The notes under the pieces: model-generated
Told to the model about the DNA's origin: nothing
Database searches by the model: none
The model's input: only the letters and a program-made list of their open reading frames with translations
Program-made: the position numbers and the translations under genes
Shown here: positions 25,554 through 33,431 of the stretch, piece after piece
Layout: the number at the start of each line of letters is the position of its first letter
How positions within the stretch are numbered: the stretch's first letter is position 1
Assembly: GCA_938074335.1 (NCBI GenBank)
Contig: CALJEL010000047.1
Location: 1-51,630, forward strand
From: an uncultured bacterium
GTDB lineage: Bacteria > Nitrospirota > Thermodesulfovibrionia > Thermodesulfovibrionales > CALJEL01
Length of the DNA stretch: 51,630 bases
Direction: 5' to 3'

Positions 25554-26204
25554 TTACCCCCTTTTCTCTAAGATTGAGATTATTTTATTGAATATATCAT
25601 CAATGCTGCCTGTTCCAGGAACAGACTTAAGTATCCCTTTTTCTTTGTAATAACCAATAACAGGTGCTGTCTGTGCCTCATAAACCTCAAGTCTTTTACG
25701 GATAGTTTCTTCTTTATCATCATCCCTCTGATAAAGTTCTCCACCACATTTATCACAGACACCCTCTTTCTTCGGAGGTGAAAAATAGATATTATACATC
25801 TGACCACAACCCTTACAGGTCCTTCTACCTGTAAGCCTTTTCATGAGTTCATCAAAAGAGACATCTATACTTATGGCAAAATCAAGGGGGGAATTAAGGG
25901 ACTTAAGCATCTCATCCAGTGCCTTTGCCTGAGCTACATTCCTTGGAAATCCATCAAGGATATATCCCTTTTTACAGTCATTCTCCTTAAGCCTTTCCCT
26001 AATGATACCTATCACAACACTATCAGGCACGAGCTCTCCTTTGTCCATATAAGATTTTGCTTCTTTCCCAAGAGGGGTCCCATCTGCTACAGCCTTTCTC
26101 AGGATATCTCCTGTGGATATCTGAGGGATAGAATATCTTTCAATAAGTTTTTTTGCCTGTGTTCCTTTGCCAGCACCAGGTGCACCTAATAAGACAAGCC
26201 TCAT
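25554..26204 (-). CDS. adk: Adenylate kinase
   Basis: Converts AMP + ATP to 2 ADP, here recycling the AMP released by APS reductase. 216 residues from ATG 26204 (MRLVLLGAPGAGKGT); GGAGG five bases upstream selects it over ATG 26216. The P-loop GAPGAGKGT, the AMP-binding ISTGDILR and DGFPRN, and a LID domain with four Cys (CKGCGQ and CDKCGG) that should hold zinc are all seen. It is the first gene of the sulfate locus, 47 bases after a near-consensus promoter. Confidence 0.97.
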   Translation of the reverse strand: MRLVLLGAPGAGKGTQAKKLIERYSIPQISTGDILRKAVADGTPLGKEAKSYMDKGELVPDSVVIGIIRERLKENDCKKGYILDGFPRNVAQAKALDEMLKSLNSPLDFAISIDVSFDELMKRLTGRRTCKGCGQMYNIYFSPPKKEGVCDKCGGELYQRDDDKEETIRKRLEVYEAQTAPVIGYYKEKGILKSVPGTGSIDDIFNKIISILEKRG

Positions 26205-26250
26205 GATTTCCTCCATTTTTAAAATTAAAAGCAGGATTAAAAATCAATCT

Positions 26251-26279
26251 ACTATAAGACTCTGGCTCAGTTAAGTCAA
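26251..26279 (-). promoter_or_regulatory. Promoter of the sulfate-activation locus
   Basis: On the minus strand TTGACT (26279-26274) and TATAGT (26256-26251) are separated by 17 bases. A start near 26244 gives a leader of about 40 bases before adk. It is the only strong promoter visible upstream of the ten-gene block. Confidence 0.7.
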
Positions 26280-26321
26280 ATTCTTTTTTTTAATCAAATA
26301 ATAAATTGTGCTTATTAATTT

Positions 26322-26349
26322 GTAGGGGCAATTCATGAATTGCCCCTAC
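26322..26349. repeat. 28-bp palindrome, GTAGGGGC-arm family
   Basis: A perfect 28-bp palindrome with arms GTAGGGGC/GCCCCTAC and centre AATTCATGAATT. It lies seven bases after the accA stop and may double as an mRNA 3' end for dnaE-accA. Sister copies with the same arms and different centres are at 31045-31072 and 32277-32304. Confidence 0.85.
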
Positions 26350-26356
26350 TCAGACC

Positions 26357-27340
26357 TCATCCCTGACCACCTTTTTCCAGAAACAACCCGATTTTTCTAA
26401 ATTTTTTATACCTTTCCTCAAGGAGTCTGTTCACCGGTTTTGGGGAAAGTTCCTGAATTGAGGATATTATTGCCTTTTCTATCTCAGAGGCTACTGCCTT
26501 TATATCCCTGTGAGCACCGCCAAGGGGTTCAGGAATAATTCCATCAATTATCTTGTAATTCAACAGGTCCTGGGCAGTCAGCTTCAGGCTCTGAGCAGCC
26601 CTCGCATAGTCTTCCTGTGTAAGCTCTCCATCCTTCTTCCATAATATGGCAGCACAGCCTTCAGGGGATATAACAGAATATACTGCATTTTCAAGCATAT
26701 ATATCCTGTCAGCCACACTCAGGGCAAGGGCACCCCCGCTTCCACCCTCACCTATAACCACTGTCACTATAGGGACCCTCAGCCTTGACATACTCATAAG
26801 ATTCATTGCTATTGCCTCTGCCTGACCCCTTTCTTCAGCTCCTATACCAGGATAGGCACCAGGTGTATCAATAAATGTTACAACAGGCATCTTAAATCTC
26901 TCAGCAAGCCTCATAAGCCTCAGTGCCTTTCTGTAGCCTTCAGGATGGGGTTGACCGAAGTTCCTCTGTATCCTCTCCTTGGTGCCCCTTCCTTTTTGAT
27001 GGCCTATAATCATCACAGGGATACTACCTATAAAACAGGGACCTCCAACTATCGCAGGGTCATCTCCAAATAGCCTGTCACCATGCAGTTCAATAAAGTC
27101 CCTTGCAATGAGATTTATATAATCAAGGGTATAGGGTCTCTCGGGATGCCTTGCAATAAGTGTCTTCTGCCATGGTGAGAGATTAGAATAGATTTCCTTT
27201 CTTAATTTTTCTGCCTTCTTTTCAAGCTCAGCAAGTTCTCTGCTGAGATCAATATCCCTTCCATCAGAAAATACCCTGAGTTCTTCTATCTTCAGTTCGA
27301 GCTCCTCAATTGGTTTTTCAAAATCAAAATAATAGCTCAA
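26357..27340 (-). CDS. accA: Acetyl-CoA carboxylase carboxyltransferase subunit alpha
   Basis: Transfers the carboxyl group from biotin to acetyl-CoA to make malonyl-CoA for fatty acid synthesis. 327 residues. An N-terminal coiled helix is followed by the carboxyltransferase crotonase fold with [48 protein letters not shown] and the end [13 protein letters not shown]. The start is TTG, overlapping the dnaE stop as TTGA and preceded by GGAGGTG. accA behind dnaE is a familiar bacterial order. Confidence 0.97.
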   Translation of the reverse strand: MSYYFDFEKPIEELELKIEELRVFSDGRDIDLSRELAELEKKAEKLRKEIYSNLSPWQKTLIARHPERPYTLDYINLIARDFIELHGDRLFGDDPAIVGGPCFIGSIPVMIIGHQKGRGTKERIQRNFGQPHPEGYRKALRLMRLAERFKMPVVTFIDTPGAYPGIGAEERGQAEAIAMNLMSMSRLRVPIVTVVIGEGGSGGALALSVADRIYMLENAVYSVISPEGCAAILWKKDGELTQEDYARAAQSLKLTAQDLLNYKIIDGIIPEPLGGAHRDIKAVASEIEKAIISSIQELSPKPVNRLLEERYKKFRKIGLFLEKGGQG

Positions 27341-30300
27341 AGGACCACCTCCAGTTTATTCTTACCAATTATCTCCTGTGCCTTTCTTAGAAGTCTATAA
27401 TCAGGTGCAAAGCAATACCTGCTTTGAATCGTGACTGTGCAATCAGGCATTATAAAGTCAATATACAGCGGAATACCCTTTTGGTGAGCCTGTGAATTGG
27501 TGAAGGGGTGAATCGGTGAAGGGGTGAAGGTATATTTACTTAACATATCCTTTAACAGGAGGAGCCTGTCTCTTTCAAGGTGTGATGAGCTGAGCCTCAG
27601 TTGAATCCTGGAACAACCAAGCAGTGAATCCCTTATAAAGCCTTCAAAGTCCCGTATATCCTCAGCTATTATCTTAACGCCTTTTTCAGAAGTATCAGCA
27701 TTACCCCTTACAACAAGCATTGAACCCTTTTCAAGCAATGCCATTGATTTCTTATACAGTTCTGGAAATACAATAACCTCAATACTGCCCTCCTCATCCT
27801 CCAGGGTAATAAAGGACATCAATTCATTCTTTCCCCTGGTCTTATGTCTCTTAAGTTCAAGGATAAGTCCTGCTATAACAGAGGTGACCGGTCTGGAGTC
27901 AGAGGTCTGATTTCTAACTTCTGTTTTTAACTCTTCTGTGCTTTTTATTCCAAAGGTCTTTAATATCTCTCTGAAAGGCTTTACAGGATGCCCCGTGATA
28001 TAAAATCCAAGGGCCTCTTTTTCATAGGCAAGCCTCACCGCCTCATCCCAGTCCTTCAGGCCTGAGGTCGTGGGTCGATGCCCGGTGGTCGAAATCCCTG
28101 TTTCTGATTTCTGACCTTTGACTTCTGTTATCTCAAACATACTTGGCTGTATAGCACTACCGTTCCGGGATACAGGAGACTGAGCCCTTTCAAGCCTTGT
28201 TATAGCATCTTTTCTTGAAATACCGAGTGAATCAAAGGCACCTGCCTTTATAAGTGCCTCTATAACCTTTTTATTTAACTTTCTTGAAGCATCTCCGTTA
28301 GTATCAGACCCAGCTGTTCTATCAAGAAAATCCTCAAAGGACTCAAAAGGTCTCTTGAACCTCTCAGCCTTAATAAGCTCAACTGCTGCATCACCAACCC
28401 CTTTAACAGCCCTCAGGCCAAATCTTATGGCATTACCATCAATAGTAAATCCTTCCTCACTTTTATTGATATCAGGTGGTAGAACCTCTATCCCCATATC
28501 CCTGCACTCATTAATAAGTCTCAGAACCTTTTCAGTCTTATCAGACTCGGCTGTTAAAGAGGCAGCCATGAACTGAACAGGATAATGCGCCTTGAGATAG
28601 GCGGTCTGATAGGCCACAAGGGCATAGGCTGCTGAGTGAGATTTATTAAAACCATAATTACCAAAATATTCAATCAGTTCAAAAAGCCTTTTCGCTATTT
28701 CCTCTGGATAGCCCCGGTCTATGGCTCCCTTAATGAATCTTGTCTTTAATTCTTCCATCAAAAGGGGGTCTTTCTTTGATATAGCCCTTCTCAGTATATC
28801 TGCCTGACCCATTGTAAAGCCTGCTATCCTGTTGGAGATCCTCATAACCTGTTCCTGATAGAGTATCACTCCATAAGTCTCCTCAAGTATGTCCTTCAGT
28901 TCAGGTAATTCATACTTAACAGGGACAAATCCTTTCTTTCTCTTTATAAAATCCTCTACCATACCACTTCCAAGGGGCCCGGGTCTGTAGAGGGCCACAA
29001 GGGCGATCAGGTCATCAAACCTGTCAGGCTCGAGTTTTATCAACAATTCCCTCATCCCGGAACTTTCAAGCTGAAAGACACCGGCAGTCCTTCCCGAGGC
29101 AAGGAGTTTATAAGTCTCTTTATCATCAAGAGGAATATTGTTAATGTCAAAATCTGGTACCATCTCTTTTATGTACTTCTGAGTTTTATCAATTATGGTA
29201 AGGGTATCAAGTCCGAGGAAATCAAACTTAAGAAGCCCGACCTTTTCTATGGACTCCAGGTCAAACTGGGTTGTAATGGTCTCATCACCTTTTGAACCCC
29301 TGTAAAGGGCCGTATATTCTGTAAGGGGACCTGGTGCAATCACAACACCTGCTGCATGAACAGAGGCATGCCTTGCAAGACCTTCAAGCTTCATTGCTAT
29401 ATTAAGGAGCTCCCTTATCTGGGGATTTGTTTCATAGGCATCCTTAAGCGGAGGGGTTATCTCAATAGCAGTCTTCAGGTCTATCTCCTTTGTTACACTC
29501 TGGGGTATAAGCTTTGCAATCTTATCAACCTCCTGATAAGGGATACCACACACCCTGCCCACATCCCTCACAGCTGCCCTTGATGCCATTGTCCCGAAGG
29601 TGATTATCTGGGCTACCTGGTCCTTACCATACTTTTCCTGTACATACCTGATTACTTCTTCACGCCTGTCCCTGCAGAAATCCACATCTATATCAGGCAT
29701 ACTTACACGCTCAGGATTAAGAAATCTCTCAAAAAGGAGATTGTATTTAATGGGATCAATCTCTGTTATACCCAGTGCCCAGGCAACAAGGCTTCCAGCT
29801 GCAGAACCTCTCCCTGGACCAACGGGGATACCCTTTTCTTTAGCAAACTTTATGAAATCCCAGACTATTAAAAAATAAGAGGCATAACCCATCTTTTTTA
29901 TCATCCTGAGTTCTTCTTTAAGTCTCAACCTGTAACTGTCTGGCACAGCTGTTTTTGAAAATCTCCTTTTAAGTCCATCTTCAGCCAGCCGCTCAAGATA
30001 TCCTTCGGGAGTAAGACCATCTGGTGTCTTAAATTCTGGCAGGAGTGCACCACCAAGTTCAAGTGTAAGATTACATCTTTCAGCGATAAGAACCGTATTC
30101 CTTATTGCCTCTGGAGCTGAGCTGAATTCTTTTTTCATCTCCTCAGGCGATTTAAAATAAAATTCATCTGTCTGGAACTTCATCCTGTCCGGGTCTTTAA
30201 GTGTCTTATTGGTCTGAATACAGAGCAGTACCTCATGTGCCCTTGCATCTTCTCTTTTTAAATAATGACAATCATTTGTTGCCACCACTCTAAGATGAAC

Positions 30301-30900
30301 CTCAGCGGCAAGCTCATAGAGCTTCTTATTCAATTCTGCCTGCTCGGGAATGCCATTTGCCTGGAGCTCAAGAAAGAAATTATCAGGGCCAAAGAGATTC
30401 TTATAATAAAGGGCCCTCCTTCTTGCTCCGTCTATATCTCCCTTAAGCAGAAGTGATGGGATCTCGCCTTTCATGCAGGATGAAAGTACGATAAGACCAC
30501 CTGAATACTGCTCAAGCAGGTCATTGTCAATCCTCGGTTTGTAATAGAATCCTTCAATATGAGCAAGGCTTACAAGCCTCATTAAATTTTTATAACCCGA
30601 GATATCCCTGGCAAGGAGTATTAGATGATAGGCGTTCTCTTCATTTTCAACCTTTTTCTTACTAAACCTGCTATCAGGTGCAACATAGACCTCACAGCCG
30701 ATTATAGGTTTAATCCCTGCCTTTGAAACCTTTCTGTAAAATTCTATTGCTCCAAAGAGGTTCCCATGGTCAGTTATAGCCAGGGCAGGAAGTCTGAATT
30801 GCTCTGCGGTCTTGACGAGCTCGCCTATTTTAATGGCTCCATCAAGAAGACTGTATTCTGTATGTAAATGAAGGGGGACATAATCTGCGTGGCTTTGCAT
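27337..30900 (-). CDS. dnaE: DNA polymerase III subunit alpha
   Basis: Replicative polymerase, 1187 residues from ATG 30900 ([18 protein letters not shown]); a GTG at 30927 lies upstream of the likely -10 box. The PHP domain ([20 protein letters not shown]) is followed by the palm with catalytic [16 protein letters not shown]. Next come fingers, the helix-hairpin-helix region and the OB fold ([21 protein letters not shown]). The C-terminal third holds low-complexity stretches copied from intergenic-type repeats: an octamer array at 27483-27530 ([16 protein letters not shown]), and GTCAGAAATC-like segments near 27893-27925 and 28065-28125. All are in frame and sit in linkers, so the enzyme should still work. 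accA overlaps its end. Confidence 0.96.
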   Translation of the reverse strand: MQSHADYVPLHLHTEYSLLDGAIKIGELVKTAEQFRLPALAITDHGNLFGAIEFYRKVSKAGIKPIIGCEVYVAPDSRFSKKKVENEENAYHLILLARDISGYKNLMRLVSLAHIEGFYYKPRIDNDLLEQYSGGLIVLSSCMKGEIPSLLLKGDIDGARRRALYYKNLFGPDNFFLELQANGIPEQAELNKKLYELAAEVHLRVVATNDCHYLKREDARAHEVLLCIQTNKTLKDPDRMKFQTDEFYFKSPEEMKKEFSSAPEAIRNTVLIAERCNLTLELGGALLPEFKTPDGLTPEGYLERLAEDGLKRRFSKTAVPDSYRLRLKEELRMIKKMGYASYFLIVWDFIKFAKEKGIPVGPGRGSAAGSLVAWALGITEIDPIKYNLLFERFLNPERVSMPDIDVDFCRDRREEVIRYVQEKYGKDQVAQIITFGTMASRAAVRDVGRVCGIPYQEVDKIAKLIPQSVTKEIDLKTAIEITPPLKDAYETNPQIRELLNIAMKLEGLARHASVHAAGVVIAPGPLTEYTALYRGSKGDETITTQFDLESIEKVGLLKFDFLGLDTLTIIDKTQKYIKEMVPDFDINNIPLDDKETYKLLASGRTAGVFQLESSGMRELLIKLEPDRFDDLIALVALYRPGPLGSGMVEDFIKRKKGFVPVKYELPELKDILEETYGVILYQEQVMRISNRIAGFTMGQADILRRAISKKDPLLMEELKTRFIKGAIDRGYPEEIAKRLFELIEYFGNYGFNKSHSAAYALVAYQTAYLKAHYPVQFMAASLTAESDKTEKVLRLINECRDMGIEVLPPDINKSEEGFTIDGNAIRFGLRAVKGVGDAAVELIKAERFKRPFESFEDFLDRTAGSDTNGDASRKLNKKVIEALIKAGAFDSLGISRKDAITRLERAQSPVSRNGSAIQPSMFEITEVKGQKSETGISTTGHRPTTSGLKDWDEAVRLAYEKEALGFYITGHPVKPFREILKTFGIKSTEELKTEVRNQTSDSRPVTSVIAGLILELKRHKTRGKNELMSFITLEDEEGSIEVIVFPELYKKSMALLEKGSMLVVRGNADTSEKGVKIIAEDIRDFEGFIRDSLLGCSRIQLRLSSSHLERDRLLLLKDMLSKYTFTPSPIHPFTNSQAHQKGIPLYIDFIMPDCTVTIQSRYCFAPDYRLLRKAQEIIGKNKLEVVL
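27483..27530. repeat. Octamer array inside dnaE
   Basis: Six consecutive octamers read GGTGAGCC, TGTGAATT, GGTGAAGG, GGTGAATC, GGTGAAGG, GGTGAAGG on the plus strand. They total exactly 48 bases, so the reading frame of dnaE is kept. The unit differs by one or two bases from the AGTGAATT unit of the intergenic arrays. Confidence 0.75.
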
Positions 30901-30908
30901 ACATAAAA

Positions 30909-30938
30909 ATAATACAGTATAAGGCACAAAAAACTCAA
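30909..30938 (-). promoter_or_regulatory. Promoter of dnaE-accA, close to the start codon
   Basis: On the minus strand TTGAGT (30938-30933) and TATTAT (30914-30909) are 18 bases apart, and the ATG follows after eight bases. The message would have almost no leader, and no ribosome-binding site is seen. Confidence 0.5.
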
Positions 30939-30954
30939 ATCAGCCAAAATGCCG

Positions 30955-31365
30955 GCAGAAAACTGGCAGGTTCCCCAAAGTAGTGCGACACCATAGTGCA
31001 ACAGTGCGACAGTGCGACAGTAGCACAGACATTCTTGTCTGTGAGTAGGGGCGAAAAATTTTTCGCCCCTACAGTGCTACAGTGCGACAGCACACCTGAC
31101 GGTGAAGTGAGTTAGGGATTAGTGAATTAGTGAATTAGTGAATTAGGGAATTAGTGAATTAGTGAATTAGGGAATTAGGGAGTTAGGGAGTTAGGGATTA
31201 GTGAGTTAGTGAGTTAGTGACTTAGTGAGTTAGTGAATTAGTATTTTCTAACTCACTAACTCACTTGCATACTAACTCACTACTTTAGCTCACTTGCATA
31301 CTAATTCACTACTTTAGCTCTGTCGCTCTGTCGCACTAAAAGCTGTCGTTCTGTCGCTCTATCAA
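30955..31365. repeat. Large composite dyad repeat upstream of dnaE
   Basis: This gap of over 500 bases has no gene. In order it holds CCGGCAGAAAACTGGCAGG, octamers AGTGCGAC/AGTGCAAC (about 30975-31020), the palindrome CACAGACATTCTTGTCTGTG (31024-31043) and a 28-bp GTAGGGGC palindrome (31045-31072). Then come AGTGCTAC/AGTGCGAC and the boundary GCACACCTGACGGTGAAGTG. Fifteen AGTGAATT-type units at 31121-31239 follow, then TATTTTC. The opposite strand of the same words comes next (TAACTCAC, TTGCATAC, TACTTTAGC twice) and finally CTGTCGCT/CTGTCGCA octamers to about 31365. The two halves are roughly reverse complements, so the whole could fold into one long hairpin. Confidence 0.85.
31045..31072. 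repeat. 28-bp palindrome, GTAGGGGC-arm family
   Basis: Perfect 28-bp palindrome: arms GTAGGGGC/GCCCCTAC, centre GAAAAATTTTTC. It lies between octamer arrays, directly after CACAGACATTCTTGTCTGTG. Confidence 0.9.
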
Positions 31366-31433
31366 GGTGTCACTAAAAAGGCATTCATATCGCATCGTTA
31401 TATCAGCAATTTACCGGGGACCTGAGGAAATGG

Positions 31434-31835
31434 TTAAAGAATTCCCATATTCAATAGATATTTCTTACTTTCTGTCAAAAATTCTGCTGCCTCCTTTAAG
31501 GCGGTCTCGGCCGACTCCCTGTCTATATAAGAAAAGATCTCATAGTCTCCAGTTTCTCTATCATCCTTTAGATTTGCAAGATATTTCCCGAGATTCTTTT
31601 TAAACTTTCCGGTTTTTACAAAGAGAAGGCCAAAGAGCGTAACAACCCCTTTATGAGTCTCGGCCTTTTCACCTTCAGACAAAAGTAGTGCCTGTGCTGC
31701 ATGATACACAGCATAATAGGCCCTTGAGACAGCATCTTCATAATCTCCTGTCTCGAAAAGCCTCTTTGCTACCTCAAGCTTCTTGTCAGCCTTTTCTATG
31801 TAACCTTTTATAAATTCCTTAATCGCTGGTTCCAA
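31434..31835 (-). CDS. HEPN domain protein (probable toxin of a HEPN/MNT pair)
   Basis: 133 residues, all-helical HEPN domain. The segment SRAYYAVYHAAQALLL holds the Arg and His of the HEPN RNase motif (R-x6-H here), with Tyr residues nearby that MNT partners can AMPylate in characterised pairs. The TTG start has AAGGAG six bases upstream and overlaps the nucleotidyltransferase gene by 17 bases. This gene order and overlap are typical of type VII toxin-antitoxin modules. RNase activity is inferred; a repair or accessory role cannot be excluded. Confidence 0.85.
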   Translation of the reverse strand: MEPAIKEFIKGYIEKADKKLEVAKRLFETGDYEDAVSRAYYAVYHAAQALLLSEGEKAETHKGVVTLFGLLFVKTGKFKKNLGKYLANLKDDRETGDYEIFSYIDRESAETALKEAAEFLTESKKYLLNMGIL

Positions 31836-32163
31836 GTTTAACTCCTTCCTTCAGAACATTCTGCATAAATGGTGTAGGTATAGAACTAAGACGATTGAAT
31901 TCTGTCTCTGTAAAGATCTTTAGCGAAACTAATCTACCTGTCTCAAGTAATATATCCATAACAATATCATAAAGCTTATCAATTAAAGCCCTATCCTTCC
32001 TCTCAAGAACTATCAGGATATCATAGTCAGAATCAGGCCTCCAGTCATCACGGCTCCTTGAACCAAATAAATAGACAGACTTTATCTCTTTGCTTAATGG
32101 TTTAAGATGTGAGAGGAATCTCCTTATCACAGGATCATCATTTAACAGGCCCTTATTTTTCAT
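31819..32163 (-). CDS. MNT-type nucleotidyltransferase (probable antitoxin)
   Basis: 114 residues of the minimal nucleotidyltransferase fold. The signature VYLFGSRSRDDWRPDSDYDILIV contains GSRSR and the two Asp residues (DSDYD) that bind metal; the third acidic position follows in the next strand. In HEPN/MNT pairs such proteins AMPylate the HEPN partner and neutralise it. There is no ribosome-binding site; TGGTATACT ends six bases before the ATG, so the operon may be leaderless. Both flanks of the pair are composite repeats. Confidence 0.88.
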   Translation of the reverse strand: MKNKGLLNDDPVIRRFLSHLKPLSKEIKSVYLFGSRSRDDWRPDSDYDILIVLERKDRALIDKLYDIVMDILLETGRLVSLKIFTETEFNRLSSIPTPFMQNVLKEGVKLGTSD

Positions 32164-32169
32164 TAATCA

Positions 32170-32178
32170 AGTATACCA
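32170..32178 (-). promoter_or_regulatory. Extended -10 promoter of the HEPN/MNT operon
   Basis: On the minus strand TGG-TATACT ends six bases before the ATG at 32163. No Shine-Dalgarno lies between, so the first codon would be at or within a base or two of the transcript start. Confidence 0.55.
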
Positions 32179-32217
32179 CAAATCGACTTCAGGGATTCGC
32201 AAGGATAATGTAGCATA

Positions 32218-32410
32218 AATAGAGCAGCAGAGCAGTAGAGCCAGTAGCACAGACATTCTTGTCTGTGGCTTACTAAGTAGGGGCACGGCATGCCGTGCCC
32301 CTACTGCCGCACTGTCGCTCTGTCGCACTGTCGCTCTATCGCACTAAAAGCTGTTGCTCTGCTGCACTGTTGCTCTACTGCTCTATTATTGCCTGCTGCT
32401 CTAATGCTCT
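32218..32410. repeat. Composite dyad repeat between MNT and DUF488 genes
   Basis: The left arm is AGAGCAGC/AGAGCAGT octamers (32221-32247). The centre is CACAGACATTCTTGTCTGTG (32248-32267) and a 28-bp palindrome with arms GTAGGGGC and centre ACGGCATGCCGT (32277-32304). The right arm is CTGTCGCT, CTGTCGCA, CTATCGCA, CTGCTGCA, CTACTGCT octamers to about 32410, the reverse-complement class. The array separates two divergent transcription units. Confidence 0.85.
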
Positions 32411-32434
32411 ATTTCTGGTATCATAATATGATAT

Positions 32435-32863
32435 ATGAAAGAAAAGACAGTCTATACCCTGGGTACTGACAGAAGGTCAGAGGAGGATTTTATTGAGATA
32501 CTTAATTCCCATGGTATAGAATGTGTTATTGATATAAGAAGGTTCCCCACAAGCAAACTCAGCCATTTTAAAAAGGAAAGCCTTGAGGCCTCCCTGAGAG
32601 CAGATGGTATCAAATATTTCTTTATGGGAGAGGGTCTCGGTGGTTATAGAAAGGGTGGGTATGCCTCCTATGTCCTTACCCCTGAGTTCAGCAATGAGAT
32701 AGATAAACTTATTAAAATAATAGAGACCTGCTTATCGGCAATAATCTGTGCTGAGAAATTCCCGTGGAAATGTCACAGGAGATGGATTGCCAGGGCCTTA
32801 AGAAAAAAGGGCTGGAGGGTTATCCATATAATTGAAAAAGACAGGGTGTGGATACCTGAATAA
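32435..32863 (+). CDS. DUF488 family protein
   Basis: 142 residues. The family signature is clear: YTLGTDRRSEEDFIEIL, CVIDIRRFPTSK, FFMGEGLGGYRKGGY, and the Cys-containing end CAEKFPWKCHRRWIARAL. DUF488 proteins are common in bacteria and archaea and of unknown biochemical role. The upstream region lacks a Shine-Dalgarno; TGGTATCATAAT lies 8-19 bases before the ATG, again suggesting a very short leader. The next gene begins 13 bases after its stop. Confidence 0.85.
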   Translation: MKEKTVYTLGTDRRSEEDFIEILNSHGIECVIDIRRFPTSKLSHFKKESLEASLRADGIKYFFMGEGLGGYRKGGYASYVLTPEFSNEIDKLIKIIETCLSAIICAEKFPWKCHRRWIARALRKKGWRVIHIIEKDRVWIPE

Positions 32864-32875
32864 ATACAGATCAAT

Positions 32876-33358
32876 ATGGAACTAATCACAAAAAAAATCA
32901 AAGTGGCATTCATGCTAAAAGAAAGGCTGGATAGGATTCTTCTAAAGAACAAAGAGCTTTCTGAACTCCTGCAGAAATTAAAGACCTCTATCCAGACAAG
33001 CAAAGGCATCAGGAATTCAATAGGTCTATCAAAGATATGTTCAATCTGCGGTTCTCAAAAAAAAGACTGTTGTGCGAGGGGAATAGAATTGAGATATTCG
33101 GTGGAACTACTTGCACTTAATATGCTTTTTGGTATAAATATCCCGGGAGAAAGAATCTTCCCTGATTCATGCTATTTCTTATCTGAAAAGGGCTGTATTC
33201 TTTTTGTAAGGGACATATTCTGCATAAATTTTCTCTGCGATAAGGTTAGAAACTCTCTTCCACTTAAAAGTTTGAAAACCCTCTGGCAGCATGAGGGTCT
33301 TGAAACCAGTTTAATCTTCAGGGCTGAAGATAGGCTGAAGGCTTACAAACAGGTTTAA
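32876..33358 (+). CDS. Hypothetical cysteine-rich protein
   Basis: Not recognised. 160 residues. A basic helical N-terminus (residues 1-45) precedes CSICGSQKKDCCARG, then single Cys in DSCYFL and KGCILF and a final pair FCINFLC. Seven to nine Cys in a regular pattern suggest a zinc or iron-sulfur site. There is no signal peptide or membrane segment. It follows DUF488 by 13 bases and is probably co-transcribed with it; a hairpin lies just after its stop. Confidence 0.65.
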   Translation: MELITKKIKVAFMLKERLDRILLKNKELSELLQKLKTSIQTSKGIRNSIGLSKICSICGSQKKDCCARGIELRYSVELLALNMLFGINIPGERIFPDSCYFLSEKGCILFVRDIFCINFLCDKVRNSLPLKSLKTLWQHEGLETSLIFRAEDRLKAYKQV

Positions 33359-33367
33359 AAAGAGACC

Positions 33368-33386
33368 ATTCACCTCGTAGGTGAAT
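33368..33386 (+). terminator. Hairpin after the Cys-rich gene
   Basis: ATTCACCT-CGT-AGGTGAAT is an 8-bp stem with a three-base loop, ten bases after the stop codon. It lacks a T run, so termination is uncertain. Confidence 0.4.
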
Positions 33387-33417
33387 AAAGGCCCCCTACA
33401 GGCTAATAATCTGTCTG

Positions 33418-33426
33418 TGTTATAAT
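33418..33426 (+). promoter_or_regulatory. Extended -10 promoter five bases before bamD
   Basis: TGT-TATAAT (33418-33426) is followed by TAACT and the ATG at 33432. No Shine-Dalgarno is present. The arrangement is identical in spacing to the site at 11111-11119. Confidence 0.65.
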
Positions 33427-33431
33427 TAACT

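Noticed and set aside
31121-31239. Regularly spaced repeats as an origin of replication (iteron array)
   Set aside because: The eight-base period is too short for iterons, the unit is not DnaA-box-like (TTATCCACA absent), the arrays occur at many sites, and no dnaA/dnaN lies nearby.
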